DNA of 52,562 nucleotides from Acidobacteriota bacterium (lineage in GTDB: Bacteria > Acidobacteriota > Terriglobia > Terriglobales > Acidobacteriaceae): contig JANYDG010000052.1 in assembly GCA_025359885.1 (NCBI GenBank), positions 1 to 52,562 on the forward strand. Reading direction: 5' to 3'. This document shows positions 43,641-52,060 of the stretch, piece after piece (within the stretch, counting starts at the first letter, position 1; the number at the start of each line of letters is the position of its first letter). Under the pieces are notes generated by a model. That model was not told where the DNA came from. It worked only from the letters and a program-made list of their open reading frames with translations, and made no database searches. A program made the position numbers and the translations under genes.

Positions 43641-45278
43641 GTGTTCGATTCCGAATTTGAGCGCAATCTATTTGAACTGCGCCAGCAAAAACTAAGAGAC
43701 ATTACGGAGCTCGGCCAGTCGGCCTATCCCAATCAATACAACGCCACCCACACCATTGCCGCCGTGCGCGGCACATGGGGCGAGACGACTGCTGAAGAGC
43801 TCAATGGCACTCCTGAAGCGCCGGCACCGCACATCCAGGTCTCCGTCGCCGGACGCATCATGGCTATTCGCGCCCAGGGCAAGGCCGGCTTTGCCACGCT
43901 GCAACAGGGCGGCCTGCGCCTGCAGATTTATGTGCGCCTCGACGCCGTGGGCGAACAGGGCTTTGCGATCTACAAGCTCCTCGACATGGGCGACCACGTC
44001 GGGGTTACCGGGTATCTCTTCCGCACCCGCACCGGAGAGCTGTCAATCCATGTCGATACCCTGACCTTCCTGGCCAAAGCCATGCTCGCAATGCCCGAGA
44101 AGTTCCATGGACTCTCCGACGTCGAGCTCCGCTACCGCCAGCGCTACGTCGATCTCTTCACCAACCTCGACTCCCGCGAAGTCTTCGTCAAGCGAGCCAA
44201 AATCCTCAAGGCTATCCGCAGCTTTTTTGATGCGCGCGACTATCTCGAAGTCGAAACCCCCATGATGCAGCCCATCGCCGGTGGAGCCGCCGCGCGCCCC
44301 TTCAAGACCCACCACAACGCCCTCGACACCGACCTTTACCTGCGCATAGCCCCTGAGCTTTACCTGAAGCGCCTGGTCGTCGGCGGCCTCGACCGCGTCT
44401 ACGAAATCAATCGCAACTTCCGCAACGAGGGCGTCAGCACTCAGCACAATCCAGAATTCACCATGCTGGAGTTCTACCAGGCCTACGCCAACTATCACGA
44501 CCTGATGCAGCTCACCGAAGAGCTCATCGCCTCCGTCGCGCAGCAGGTCAACGGCACGACAATTGTCGAATTCAACGGCAACACCATCGACCTCGCCCAG
44601 TGGCAGCGTCTCACCATGAAGGAAGCAATCTTGCAGTACTGGCCGGTCGAGATTGCCGGCCGGCCGGCCGCGTCTGATTTCGCCGACCAGGCTGCCCTCC
44701 TCCGCTGGCTCGAGCGAACCATTGAAATCCTCGAAGTGCCTGCGACCCACTCTTCAGAGGGCGCCCCGAACGAAGCTCGATTCATTGCCCACCTCGACGA
44801 CGTCATCACCCGCTTCCGCAACAACCTCCTCGGCGGCGTGGCCACAGGCAAAAATGTCTATGAACTCTTCGAGCTGGTCGCCGAACCCAAGATCGTCCAG
44901 CCGACCATCATTTACGACTACCCGACCGAGGTTTCCCCGCTGTCCAAGGCCAAGCCCGATGATCCAGCAAACGTCGAGCGCTTCGAATTCTTCATTGGTG
45001 GCTTTGAAGTCGGCAACGCCTTCAGCGAGTTGAACGACCCCGTCGAGCAGCAACTGCGCTTTGAAGACCAGCTCGCCCAGCGCGCCGACGGCGACGATGA
45101 AGCGCACCAGATGGACGGAGACTATGTCCGCGCCCTCTCCTACGGCCTGCCTCCCACGGCTGGTGAAGGCATCGGCATTGACCGCCTCACCATGCTGCTC
45201 ACCGGCAGCCGATCCATCCGCGACGTCATCCTCTTCCCCCTCATGCGCCCTGAAAGGCAAGTCGAAGCAGCCGAGTAA
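43641..45278 (+). CDS. lysS: Lysyl-tRNA synthetase (class II)
   Basis: A 545-residue class II enzyme: N-terminal OB fold ([20 protein letters not shown]), motif 1 region ([21 protein letters not shown]), motif 2 [20 protein letters not shown] and motif 3 [20 protein letters not shown]. It charges tRNA-Lys. Start GTG at 43641 with AAGGA seven bases upstream. It is about 40 residues longer than E. coli LysS, mostly by an insertion near residues 330-370. The region before it contains a TATACT (43594-43599) that could be a -10. Confidence 0.97.
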   Translation: MFDSEFERNLFELRQQKLRDITELGQSAYPNQYNATHTIAAVRGTWGETTAEELNGTPEAPAPHIQVSVAGRIMAIRAQGKAGFATLQQGGLRLQIYVRLDAVGEQGFAIYKLLDMGDHVGVTGYLFRTRTGELSIHVDTLTFLAKAMLAMPEKFHGLSDVELRYRQRYVDLFTNLDSREVFVKRAKILKAIRSFFDARDYLEVETPMMQPIAGGAAARPFKTHHNALDTDLYLRIAPELYLKRLVVGGLDRVYEINRNFRNEGVSTQHNPEFTMLEFYQAYANYHDLMQLTEELIASVAQQVNGTTIVEFNGNTIDLAQWQRLTMKEAILQYWPVEIAGRPAASDFADQAALLRWLERTIEILEVPATHSSEGAPNEARFIAHLDDVITRFRNNLLGGVATGKNVYELFELVAEPKIVQPTIIYDYPTEVSPLSKAKPDDPANVERFEFFIGGFEVGNAFSELNDPVEQQLRFEDQLAQRADGDDEAHQMDGDYVRALSYGLPPTAGEGIGIDRLTMLLTGSRSIRDVILFPLMRPERQVEAAE

Positions 45279-45280
45279 TT

Positions 45281-45301
45281 CCGCATCAACCAAAAATGCG
45301 G
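45281..45301 (+). terminator. Weak hairpin after lysS
   Basis: CCGCAT (45281-45286) pairs with ATGCGG (45296-45301) around a nine-base A-rich loop, two bases after the lysS stop. There is no T-run after it, so termination is uncertain. Confidence 0.3.
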
Positions 45302-45624
45302 TTGCCCCATCTCTCGCCTTTGAGTGTCAAGTCTCGGGACATGGGCTTCACAAAAACTCCGTGATCCATGGCTCGGCTTTTGCCGTTGGTCTTGCCCCTG
45401 CCGTTTTCGTCTTTCATTCCCCAAAGAGAATCTGCTGCTGCCTTGGCGTGCAGGCCGTCCTTCCCAAACAGAATCCAGCTCCGATGCAGAGAATTAACCC
45501 GGACTCAGGCACAATAGAAAATGCATCTCGATTTCAGAACTGAAAGCACCCGTATGGCAACCGCAACCCGTCTCATGCCCATGGCTCAAATATTGCAGAT
45601 TGCGATAGAATTTCGCTTCCAACA

Positions 45625-45641
45625 CCCCCCCCTCCCCCCCC
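45625..45641. repeat. C8-T-C8 homopolymer tract
   Basis: Eight Cs, one T, eight Cs in a noncoding gap, followed by further T and C runs. Slippage or sequencing error is likely in such a tract. Confidence 0.7.
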
Positions 45642-45696
45642 TGTTTTCCCCCTTTCTTCGCCACTCGACGACGAGTTCTTCCCATTCGGCTAATCT

Positions 45697-45720
45697 CTAT
45701 TCCCTGTTCCCTGTTCCCTG
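45697..45720. repeat. CCCTGTT-type heptamer array before the YmdB gene
   Basis: CTATTCCCTGTTCCCTGTTCCCTG: three tandem copies of a seven-base unit, 15 bases before the ATG. It is closely related to the array at the end of hutU (37061-37090), in the same orientation on the plus strand. Confidence 0.6.
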
Positions 45721-45735
45721 CGCCGTGAGGCGCCC

Positions 45736-46545
45736 ATGAAAATCCTCTTCGTTGGAGACATCTTTGGTTCAGCCGGCCGACGAATCGTGCGCGAGCATCT
45801 CGCCCATGTTCGCAAAAGCCATGAAATCGACCTCACCATCATCAATGGAGAAAACGCTGCGGGCGGTTTTGGCATCACGCCCAGTCTTGCTGAGGAGCTT
45901 TTTGACCTCGGCGCAGACGTCATCACCACCGGCAATCATGTATGGGACAAGCGTGAACTGATCGAGTACATGAAGTCGGTTCCGGCCGATAGCCACGACC
46001 GCCCTCGCCGCATTCTGCGCCCCGCCAACCTGCAGCACGGCCTGCCCGGCTACGGCTATTACGAGGGTTCCATGGCAGACGGCCAGACCTATGCAGTCAT
46101 TGACCTCATGGGTCGCGTGTTCATGAACGGCACCAATGACCCGTTTCACAAGGTCGATCAGATTCTGGCAGAAATTGCCAAATCCAGCGCTGCCAAAATC
46201 ATCTTTGTGGACTTTCACGCCGAGGCCACGAGTGAAAAAGTGGCTATGGGCTGGCACCTCGATGGGCGCGTCACTGCTGTCATTGGCACCCACACACACA
46301 TTCCAACGGCCGATGAGCGGGTGCTGCCGGGTGGCACTGCCTACCAGACCGATGTCGGCATGAGCGGACCGTACGACTCAGTCATCGGTGTCGAAAAAGA
46401 GCTGGTCCTTAACCGCTTTCTAACCGGAATGCCGGGTAAGTTTGAAGCGGCAACCGGTAACCCAAAAATGTGCGCAGCCATCATCAGCTGCGACCCAATG
46501 ACCGGCAAAGCCTATAAGATTCAGCGCCTTGCGCTGGGGGAATAG
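45736..46545 (+). CDS. ymdB: YmdB-type metallophosphoesterase (2',3'-cyclic nucleotide phosphodiesterase family)
   Basis: A 269-residue calcineurin-like enzyme with GDIFGSAGRRIV, INGENAAGGFGITPS, TTGNHVWDKRELI, VDFHAEATSEKVAMGWHLDG, GTHTHIPTADERVLPGGTAY and TDVGMSGPYDSVIG. This set defines the TIGR00282 family represented by Bacillus YmdB. It is reported to act on cyclic nucleotides and RNA processing. Members here lack a known partner. It lies 23 bases before the DinB gene; the two may be an operon. Confidence 0.93.
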   Translation: MKILFVGDIFGSAGRRIVREHLAHVRKSHEIDLTIINGENAAGGFGITPSLAEELFDLGADVITTGNHVWDKRELIEYMKSVPADSHDRPRRILRPANLQHGLPGYGYYEGSMADGQTYAVIDLMGRVFMNGTNDPFHKVDQILAEIAKSSAAKIIFVDFHAEATSEKVAMGWHLDGRVTAVIGTHTHIPTADERVLPGGTAYQTDVGMSGPYDSVIGVEKELVLNRFLTGMPGKFEAATGNPKMCAAIISCDPMTGKAYKIQRLALGE

Positions 46546-46568
46546 CCTTCTCGCTCCTGGAAACTGCC

Positions 46569-47120
46569 ATGCCCGAACACCAACACAACCTCTCTGAAAC
46601 CGTGGCCCTTCTCACCCGTACCCCGGCAGTGCTCGATGCCCTCCTGCGCGGCCAACCTGCAATCTGGACTCAATGCAACGAAGGCGAAGGTACCTGGAGC
46701 GCATCGGATGTCCTGGGCCACCTCATCGAGGGTGAACGAACTGACTGGCTTCCACGCGCCAAAATGATTCTCGAATCCGGCGAAAGCGAGACCTTCAAAC
46801 CGTTTGACCGCCTCGCACAGATGCGGAAACCCAACACAGGAACGGTCGATCAGCTTCTCGATGAATTCGCCAGCCTCCGCTCCTCAAACCTGCGCGCACT
46901 GGCAGCCTTGAATCTGCAGTCTGAAGACCTGTCCCTATGCGGCCAGCACCCGACCTTCGGCACCGTTACCCTCTCCCAGTTACTCGCGACCTGGGCGATG
47001 CACGACCTGACCCATCTGCACCAACTCACCCGTATCCTTGCCAGCCAATACCGCGAAACCGTTGGCCCGTGGAGCAGGTTCCTGGGCGTGATGCATTGCA
47101 ACGGCCACAGCACTGACTAG
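46569..47120 (+). CDS. DinB-family protein
   Basis: A 183-residue four-helix-bundle protein of the DinB/YfiT superfamily. Putative metal His residues are in DVLGHLIEGE and AMHDLTHLHQ. Such proteins bind Ni or Zn; some are thiol-dependent transferases, but this one cannot be assigned. It is 23 bases after the YmdB gene and followed by a terminator. Confidence 0.85.
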   Translation: MPEHQHNLSETVALLTRTPAVLDALLRGQPAIWTQCNEGEGTWSASDVLGHLIEGERTDWLPRAKMILESGESETFKPFDRLAQMRKPNTGTVDQLLDEFASLRSSNLRALAALNLQSEDLSLCGQHPTFGTVTLSQLLATWAMHDLTHLHQLTRILASQYRETVGPWSRFLGVMHCNGHSTD

Positions 47121-47133
47121 CTAAACGCGGAAG

Positions 47134-47158
47134 AGCCCGGCTTATCGCCAGGCTTTTC
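47134..47158 (+). terminator. Rho-independent terminator after the DinB gene
   Basis: AGCCCGGC (47134-47141) pairs with GCCAGGCT (47147-47154) with one mismatch around a TTATC loop, followed by TTTC. It lies 13 bases after the stop. Confidence 0.7.
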
Positions 47159-47182
47159 ACACTTCACGCTGCACACTTGTTC

Positions 47183-47362
47183 TTACAACTTTTCGTAAAA
47201 TTCGCAGGCCGAGCAGGAGATGTAAACTCCGCCGGGGATGCCGCGTTCACGGTCTTTGACCCGCTTCACAATGCGGGTGGGTTTTGCACACTTGGGACAG
47301 TCGGTTGATTTCGACGTGTCCATCGCTTTCTTGCGGTCGCCTGTTTTTGCAATTTTAGCCAT
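47183..47362 (-). CDS. Small zinc-ribbon protein
   Basis: A 59-residue basic protein with two Cys pairs, CPKCAKPTRIVKRVKDRERG and CSACEFYEKL, forming a zinc ribbon. The N-terminus is Lys-rich. The ATG at 47360-47362 has AGGA four bases upstream; a longer frame to 47446 is less likely. It may bind nucleic acid or be a small accessory factor; no function is known. Confidence 0.75.
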   Translation of the reverse strand: MAKIAKTGDRKKAMDTSKSTDCPKCAKPTRIVKRVKDRERGIPGGVYISCSACEFYEKL

Positions 47363-47617
47363 GGATCCTGATTTCTCTCCTTGAAGATTGTCTCTGCTCA
47401 CACGGCCCTTTGCAGGCGCGGCTTCAACGTCGCGGCCAAGGCTCACGTTCCAGGGGTTAGCCCGGAATTCACATCAGTTCAAACTCTCAGGTGGGATGCA
47501 CCGGGACTTGCACTGGCAGAAGGAACTTGTCGACTCGCTTTGGTCAGTTTACATGACCGAGGCGTCAGGGTCGAATCAACGCATCCCAGACGGTTGCAGT
47601 CGAAGTTGGACATGAGA

Positions 47618-48919
47618 TTACTGGGGCGGTGGGGTGTCAGCCGGAACTGCGGACTTGGGCGCAACAGGCTGGGGTGCTTCATCAGCAGGTGGTGCAGGTG
47701 CCGGATGGGCCGGCACTGTATTGGCCGGATCCTTCGTCGTGTCCTTGGGGAAGATCACTGGCTTCATGGTTCGTTCGCGATTGCCTCCGGGCAAGGCACC
47801 GTCATTGTCCTTGTCCTGGGGCAGGGTCTCACCCTGGCCGCGCAGGGTTGGCGGGGCCGTTGGAGCCTGTGTGTCGGAGTCGCGATGCACGTCGCCGAGT
47901 TGAATCGTGTGGGTGTCATGTGCTGAGGCATCGGCCAATACCGGCCGCCCCTCAGTGGTCATCATGCCTTCAACTTCGTCTTTGGTAAAAATCTCGAGGG
48001 GCTGGCCAAGTTTGGCGACCTCGACGCGGATCACACGGTTTCCGTTGACGCGGACGAAATTCACATCCTGAGGCGGGTGCCCGTAGATCCATTCCTCAAA
48101 GGGCATCTGACCATCCATCTCGCGGGACTTGGCCTCGGGCTGGCCTAGGGCAAACAGGACCATGTCTGTTGTCATACCGACCATGACGTGGTGATTGAGG
48201 ATGGCGTCCTTCAGACGGGGCGGCAACGTATCGGTATACGCCTGCACCGGCGTCTTCATGTCAAAGGAGATGAGCGGGCTGAGCAGCGCTTTGAGTTGTG
48301 CAGGCGTCACTTCCGGCACAAATTTAGAGAAAGCCAGTGTAATGCGGGCACCGGCAGGCTCCTCACCGTCGTCCTGGACAACGTTATGCATCTGTTGGCT
48401 TGAGCCGATCTGGATATGCCGCAGAAAATCATGGTGGTGCTCAGGGCCGCCGTTGATGTCGATGACGATGCGGTCACGGTCAATCTTGATGTTCGATAGC
48501 ACCACCCGGTCACCGGGTTTGACGGAGAGTCCTTTTTCTGTAATTTCGCTGATATAGCCTTCGCCTGACGGAGTCAGCTTGCCATTGGCAACGAGCGACA
48601 GGCCCTTTTTGCCTTTGGGCAGAGGGCGCATGGCAAAGCCTTGCTCGGCGACCAGCGTGCGCAGAATCTCCTGATGACCACGAGCATCGATCTGGGCAGT
48701 CGGAAGAGAAACATTCGTTGGCTTGATCTGGGCGTATCGACGATCAATGCTGACGCCGGTGGTGTTTGCCGAATCAATGGTGATTGCCTGAGCAGGAGCC
48801 CACTGGGTCAGCCCGCACAAAAGTGCTGCACAGCCGAGAATACTGACCGCGCTCGAAGTCCAATTGCCTTGCATCGGGTTGGAAAGTGGCCGCGCCATAG
48901 GGGGAGAACTCCGCTGCAT
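47618..48919 (-). CDS. Exported protein with BamE/SmpA-like segment
   Basis: A 433-residue exported protein. It has an N-terminal signal peptide (SILGCAALLCGLTQWAPAQA) and a domain with LVANGKLTPSGEGYISEITE. A stretch resembling a BamE/SmpA-like beta fold follows (VMVGMTTDMVLFALGQPEAK, EEWIYGHPPQDVNFVRVNGN). The C-terminal 100 residues are Pro/Ala/Asp-rich and disordered. No close named family is recognised. The start is uncertain: ATG at 48917-48919, or the in-frame ATG seven codons later (48896-48898). The likely location is envelope-associated. Confidence 0.75.
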   Translation of the reverse strand: MQRSSPPMARPLSNPMQGNWTSSAVSILGCAALLCGLTQWAPAQAITIDSANTTGVSIDRRYAQIKPTNVSLPTAQIDARGHQEILRTLVAEQGFAMRPLPKGKKGLSLVANGKLTPSGEGYISEITEKGLSVKPGDRVVLSNIKIDRDRIVIDINGGPEHHHDFLRHIQIGSSQQMHNVVQDDGEEPAGARITLAFSKFVPEVTPAQLKALLSPLISFDMKTPVQAYTDTLPPRLKDAILNHHVMVGMTTDMVLFALGQPEAKSREMDGQMPFEEWIYGHPPQDVNFVRVNGNRVIRVEVAKLGQPLEIFTKDEVEGMMTTEGRPVLADASAHDTHTIQLGDVHRDSDTQAPTAPPTLRGQGETLPQDKDNDGALPGGNRERTMKPVIFPKDTTKDPANTVPAHPAPAPPADEAPQPVAPKSAVPADTPPPQ

Positions 48920-49042
48920 TCACCTTGAGCCAAAGCTTAGCCCTGTTCAAGTGAAATGTGCAAGTCGGGCTAAACTGGCTTCCATAATGGCAAATAAATC
49001 AGGTGTGCCGTTAACGCAAATCTCGGCCTCTTGTGGAAGAGT

Positions 49043-50056
49043 CTATTCCCGATTCAAGTCGATAGCGACGGGCGGCGGCGGCGCGACGGGCAAAATCTGA
49101 ACGAGTGGCTTGATCTCAGGCGCCTCGGGGCGGGTGGCAGCCTCGTGCTGGCGGCGGGCAGCTGCGTCCATGTCTACCGCCAGGCCAGCAGGTTCAAGTA
49201 CCGGCGCGTTGTAGATGAAGTCGAGTTCGCGCGTGACCGGATACAGGAAGGGGATGGAGATCAGCAATACTGCAAAGGAGAACCAGCTTCCGTCGAGACC
49301 AAACCCGGCGCCCGTAAGCGCAAATGAACCCATCGGATCGCCCTGCACCACCGGTGAATGGCTGGTGACACCGTAAATCGGCAGGCCAAACAGCAGCGCT
49401 CGCGAAGCCACCCAACCAAAGTGCAACCCCCAGGGCAGCCAGAGAGCGCGGGTGCGCAGGTAGGCCAGTGCGAGCAGCAACCCGAGAGCGATGCTGACGC
49501 CCATGCTCGCTCTGCCTGCGCCGGCAAGTCCGGCGTGCAAAATTCCGTAGAGTACGGCAAACAGCAGCGAGGCTGGCAGCTCGCCAATGGAGCGAATGGC
49601 AGCCTGAAATGGATATCCGCGAAAGGCCACCTGCATGGCCAGGGTGGCAAGGGAAAAATAGGCGATTTCGACCGCCAGCCAGCCAAAAGCGCCGAGGCTC
49701 CAGGCAAAACGAAGAGAAATGCCGCCGAAGACCATCAGCGGCAGCACGCAGGCCACGGCGACGGCCCAGCCAAAGGCAACTCCTACGCCAACTTCACCAA
49801 GCCAGCCAGCACGCGTATCCAGCCCCTGCTGGCTGATCGGCTTCAATTGACGGTCAAGCACCAAGCCAAAACCGGCATAGCCAAAGAGCAGCAGAAAGGC
49901 GAACATGGCTTGCTCGACTAGCGGCATCCAATCCTCTGAAACCAGGCCGCGAGCACCATGGGCTGCGAGCACTCGCGCCAGAAAGAAATACAGCGCAGCC
50001 AGGATGAAACGCCCAAACATGCGAACTGGGCCGGCTGGTTTGGAGGCGGTCAGCAT
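49043..50056 (-). CDS. CPBP-family (Abi) membrane protein, motif-1 glutamates absent
   Basis: A 337-residue multi-helix membrane protein of the CPBP/CAAX-type protease family. Motif 2 is FAVLYGILHAG with His and motif 3 is LPWGLHFGWVASR with His. Motif 1, normally EExxxRG, reads AMQVAFRGYPFQ (Met141, Gln142), so the metal-binding/catalytic Glu pair is gone while the FRGYPFQ part stays. It is probably a proteolytically inactive relative, or an enzyme with a different nucleophile. It is four bases downstream of accA; the C-terminus is cytoplasmic and Pro-rich. Confidence 0.87.
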   Translation of the reverse strand: MLTASKPAGPVRMFGRFILAALYFFLARVLAAHGARGLVSEDWMPLVEQAMFAFLLLFGYAGFGLVLDRQLKPISQQGLDTRAGWLGEVGVGVAFGWAVAVACVLPLMVFGGISLRFAWSLGAFGWLAVEIAYFSLATLAMQVAFRGYPFQAAIRSIGELPASLLFAVLYGILHAGLAGAGRASMGVSIALGLLLALAYLRTRALWLPWGLHFGWVASRALLFGLPIYGVTSHSPVVQGDPMGSFALTGAGFGLDGSWFSFAVLLISIPFLYPVTRELDFIYNAPVLEPAGLAVDMDAAARRQHEAATRPEAPEIKPLVQILPVAPPPPVAIDLNRE

Positions 50057-50059
50057 CGC

Positions 50060-50929
50060 TCAGCCCTCCGTGTAGAACTGGGCGATATTGCGAAATTTAG
50101 CTTGCCGCTCAGCGAGGCGCTTTGTCGTCGAGAGCGCATTCAGTTGCTTCAAATGGAAGAGCAGGCACGAATCGAGCAGCGCAAAAGCTCCTTCACGATC
50201 CTCATGCGCACCGCCCTGGGGCTCAGGAACGATGTCATCGACACAGCCTAGTTCTTTCACTTCCCGGGCCGTGATGCGCATGGCCTCAGCTGCCCGCTCC
50301 TTGTTGGCCGCATCGCGCCACATGATGGCGGCACACGCCTCAGGAGTGATGACGAAGTAAAGCGCGTTTTCAAGAATCAGCACCCGGTCAGTGACGGCGA
50401 GCGCGAGCGCCCCGCCAGAGCCGCCCTCACCGGAGATGATGGAGATAGTCGGCACCTTGAGCTTGGCCATTTCAATCAGATTCCGGGCAATGGCCTCAGC
50501 CTGGCCGCGCTCTTTTGCGCCGAGGTCGGGAAATGCGCCGGGCAGGTCAATGAAGGTGATGATAGGCCGGTTGAATTTTTCGGCGATCTTCATTGCGCGC
50601 AAGGCCTTGCGGTATCCCTCGGGGTTCGGCATGCCAAAGTTGCGGCGAACACGCTCTTTGGTTGAGCCGCCCTTGCGATTGCCGATCACCAGCACTTCAT
50701 GACCATGGAAACGGGCCATGCCACAGGCGATGGCTTCATCGTCGCCGAAGGCACGGTCGCCGTGAATCTCGCTGAAATCGGTAAAAAGCCGTTCGATGAA
50801 GTCCATGGGATAGGGGCGCTTAGGGTGCCGTGCGCGCTCGACTTTGGTCCATGCTGATGAAGACGCCTGCGAGTCAATACTAATTGCTTGGCCGACGGCT
50901 GGCGCGGTGCTTGGGTAGGTTTCGCTCAT
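50060..50929 (-). CDS. accA: Acetyl-CoA carboxylase carboxyltransferase subunit alpha
   Basis: The alpha half of the carboxyltransferase that makes malonyl-CoA. The 289-residue product has AWTKVERARHPKRPYPMDFI, HGDRAFGDDEAI, TKERVRRNFGMPNPEGYRKA, ITFIDLPGAFPDLGAKERGQ, and ISGEGGSGGALALAVTDRVL, all characteristic of AccA. The zinc-ribbon beta subunit gene accD is elsewhere. The start is ATG at 50927-50929 (SETYPSTAPAV); an upstream in-frame ATG at 50945-50947 adds six residues. Confidence 0.95.
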   Translation of the reverse strand: MSETYPSTAPAVGQAISIDSQASSSAWTKVERARHPKRPYPMDFIERLFTDFSEIHGDRAFGDDEAIACGMARFHGHEVLVIGNRKGGSTKERVRRNFGMPNPEGYRKALRAMKIAEKFNRPIITFIDLPGAFPDLGAKERGQAEAIARNLIEMAKLKVPTISIISGEGGSGGALALAVTDRVLILENALYFVITPEACAAIMWRDAANKERAAEAMRITAREVKELGCVDDIVPEPQGGAHEDREGAFALLDSCLLFHLKQLNALSTTKRLAERQAKFRNIAQFYTEG

Positions 50930-51027
50930 GAGGGGTAGGCAACACATCCGGGTCAGACTGGAACCCGGTCCAAGACGATTCTACGGGCATGAGGCGAAAG
51001 CGACAAATCTTTCACAATGGATTGGAT

Positions 51028-52005
51028 TCACCAGAGCACAACATCGCCCAAAACTGCGTCGATGCGGGTGAGGGCTTCGGCGGGCAGCGCGATGCCACTG
51101 GCGGCGACGCTCGGGGCGAGCTGTTCGGGCCGTGAAGCTCCGACGATCGCCGATGAGACCTCAGGGCGTCGCAGGACCCACGCCAGGGCCATTTGACTCA
51201 TCGTGAGGCCGAGGTCGGCGGCAATGGGCGCGAGTTGTGCTACAGCGGCCAGCAGATGGTCTGAGCGGAACTGGCGCCCCTTTGTCTCCATCGTGATATT
51301 CATGGCAGGGTTCGCGGCGCGGCTGCCCTCCGGCGGAGGCTGGCCGGGCTTGTACTTGCCGGTGAGCACGCCCTGGGCCAGCGGCGAATAGACGATGTTT
51401 CCCACTCCATGCTGGGAGCAGGCAGCAAAGACGGCTGCCTCAGGCTTGCGCCAGAGCATCGAATACTGCGGCTGGCTGCTGGTCATGGGAGTCCAGCCGC
51501 GGGCGGTGGAAATTTCAGCGGCGGCGATGACTTTGTCGGCTGGCCACTCGCTGACGCCGATGGCGCGTACTTTGCCAGACTGGACGGCGCGGTCCAGCGC
51601 TTCGAGCGTCTCCTCCAGTGGAGTCTCCTTGTCGTAGCGGTGGCACTGGTAGAGGTCAATATAGTCTGTGCCGAGGCGCCCAAGAGAGCGGTCAAGCTGT
51701 TTGACGACCTGCGCGGCTGAGCAGCCCTTGTCCGGCTCGTCGCCCACCTGATTGAAAAGTTTGGTGGCGATCAGGTACTCGTCGCGGGATTTGGACGACC
51801 TGCGGAGCGCTTCGCCGAGACAGCGCTCCGCCTCGCCCTCGCCGTACTGATTGGCCGTATCAAAGAGAGTGATCCCATGGTCGAGTGCGGCGTGGACGCA
51901 GACAATAGCCTGACTGCGCTCGACACCTCCGGCGACAGTGAGCCACGTGCCAAAGCTGATCTCCGAAACGGTGAGCGGACCTTGGCCGAGCTGGCGGTAG
52001 TTCAT
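51028..52005 (-). CDS. Aldo/keto reductase (Kv-beta/YghZ-like)
   Basis: A 325-residue NADPH-dependent oxidoreductase with the AKR active site: Asp and Tyr in FDTANQYGEGEAE, Lys in IATKLF and His in YQCHRYD. NADPH-binding pieces near the C-terminus read WVLRRPEVSSAIVGASRPEQ. The pattern is closest to the AKR6/7-type family. Substrate unknown. It is transcribed after the dnaE gene and before accA. Confidence 0.92.
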   Translation of the reverse strand: MNYRQLGQGPLTVSEISFGTWLTVAGGVERSQAIVCVHAALDHGITLFDTANQYGEGEAERCLGEALRRSSKSRDEYLIATKLFNQVGDEPDKGCSAAQVVKQLDRSLGRLGTDYIDLYQCHRYDKETPLEETLEALDRAVQSGKVRAIGVSEWPADKVIAAAEISTARGWTPMTSSQPQYSMLWRKPEAAVFAACSQHGVGNIVYSPLAQGVLTGKYKPGQPPPEGSRAANPAMNITMETKGRQFRSDHLLAAVAQLAPIAADLGLTMSQMALAWVLRRPEVSSAIVGASRPEQLAPSVAASGIALPAEALTRIDAVLGDVVLW

Positions 52006-52060
52006 TCAATCCCCTCAATCAAAACTTGAATCGGCGGAATTGCAGCTTGCCCGTAGATGC

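Larger units (their letters stand above)
45302..45735. other. Intergenic stretch with C-tracts and short repeats, no supportable gene
   Basis: The gap between lysS and the YmdB gene is about 450 bases. Short frames exist in both directions but none has a ribosome-binding site or recognisable family. Notable content: C8-T-C8 at 45625-45641 followed by T4 and C5, and a CCCTGTT array at 45697-45720 just before the next gene. A promoter for ymdB is not obvious. Confidence 0.55.

Noticed and set aside
47447-47617. Possible tRNA or small RNA near GGTCGAATCAAC
   Set aside because: No acceptor or anticodon stem can be drawn around it; the match to a T-loop is partial.
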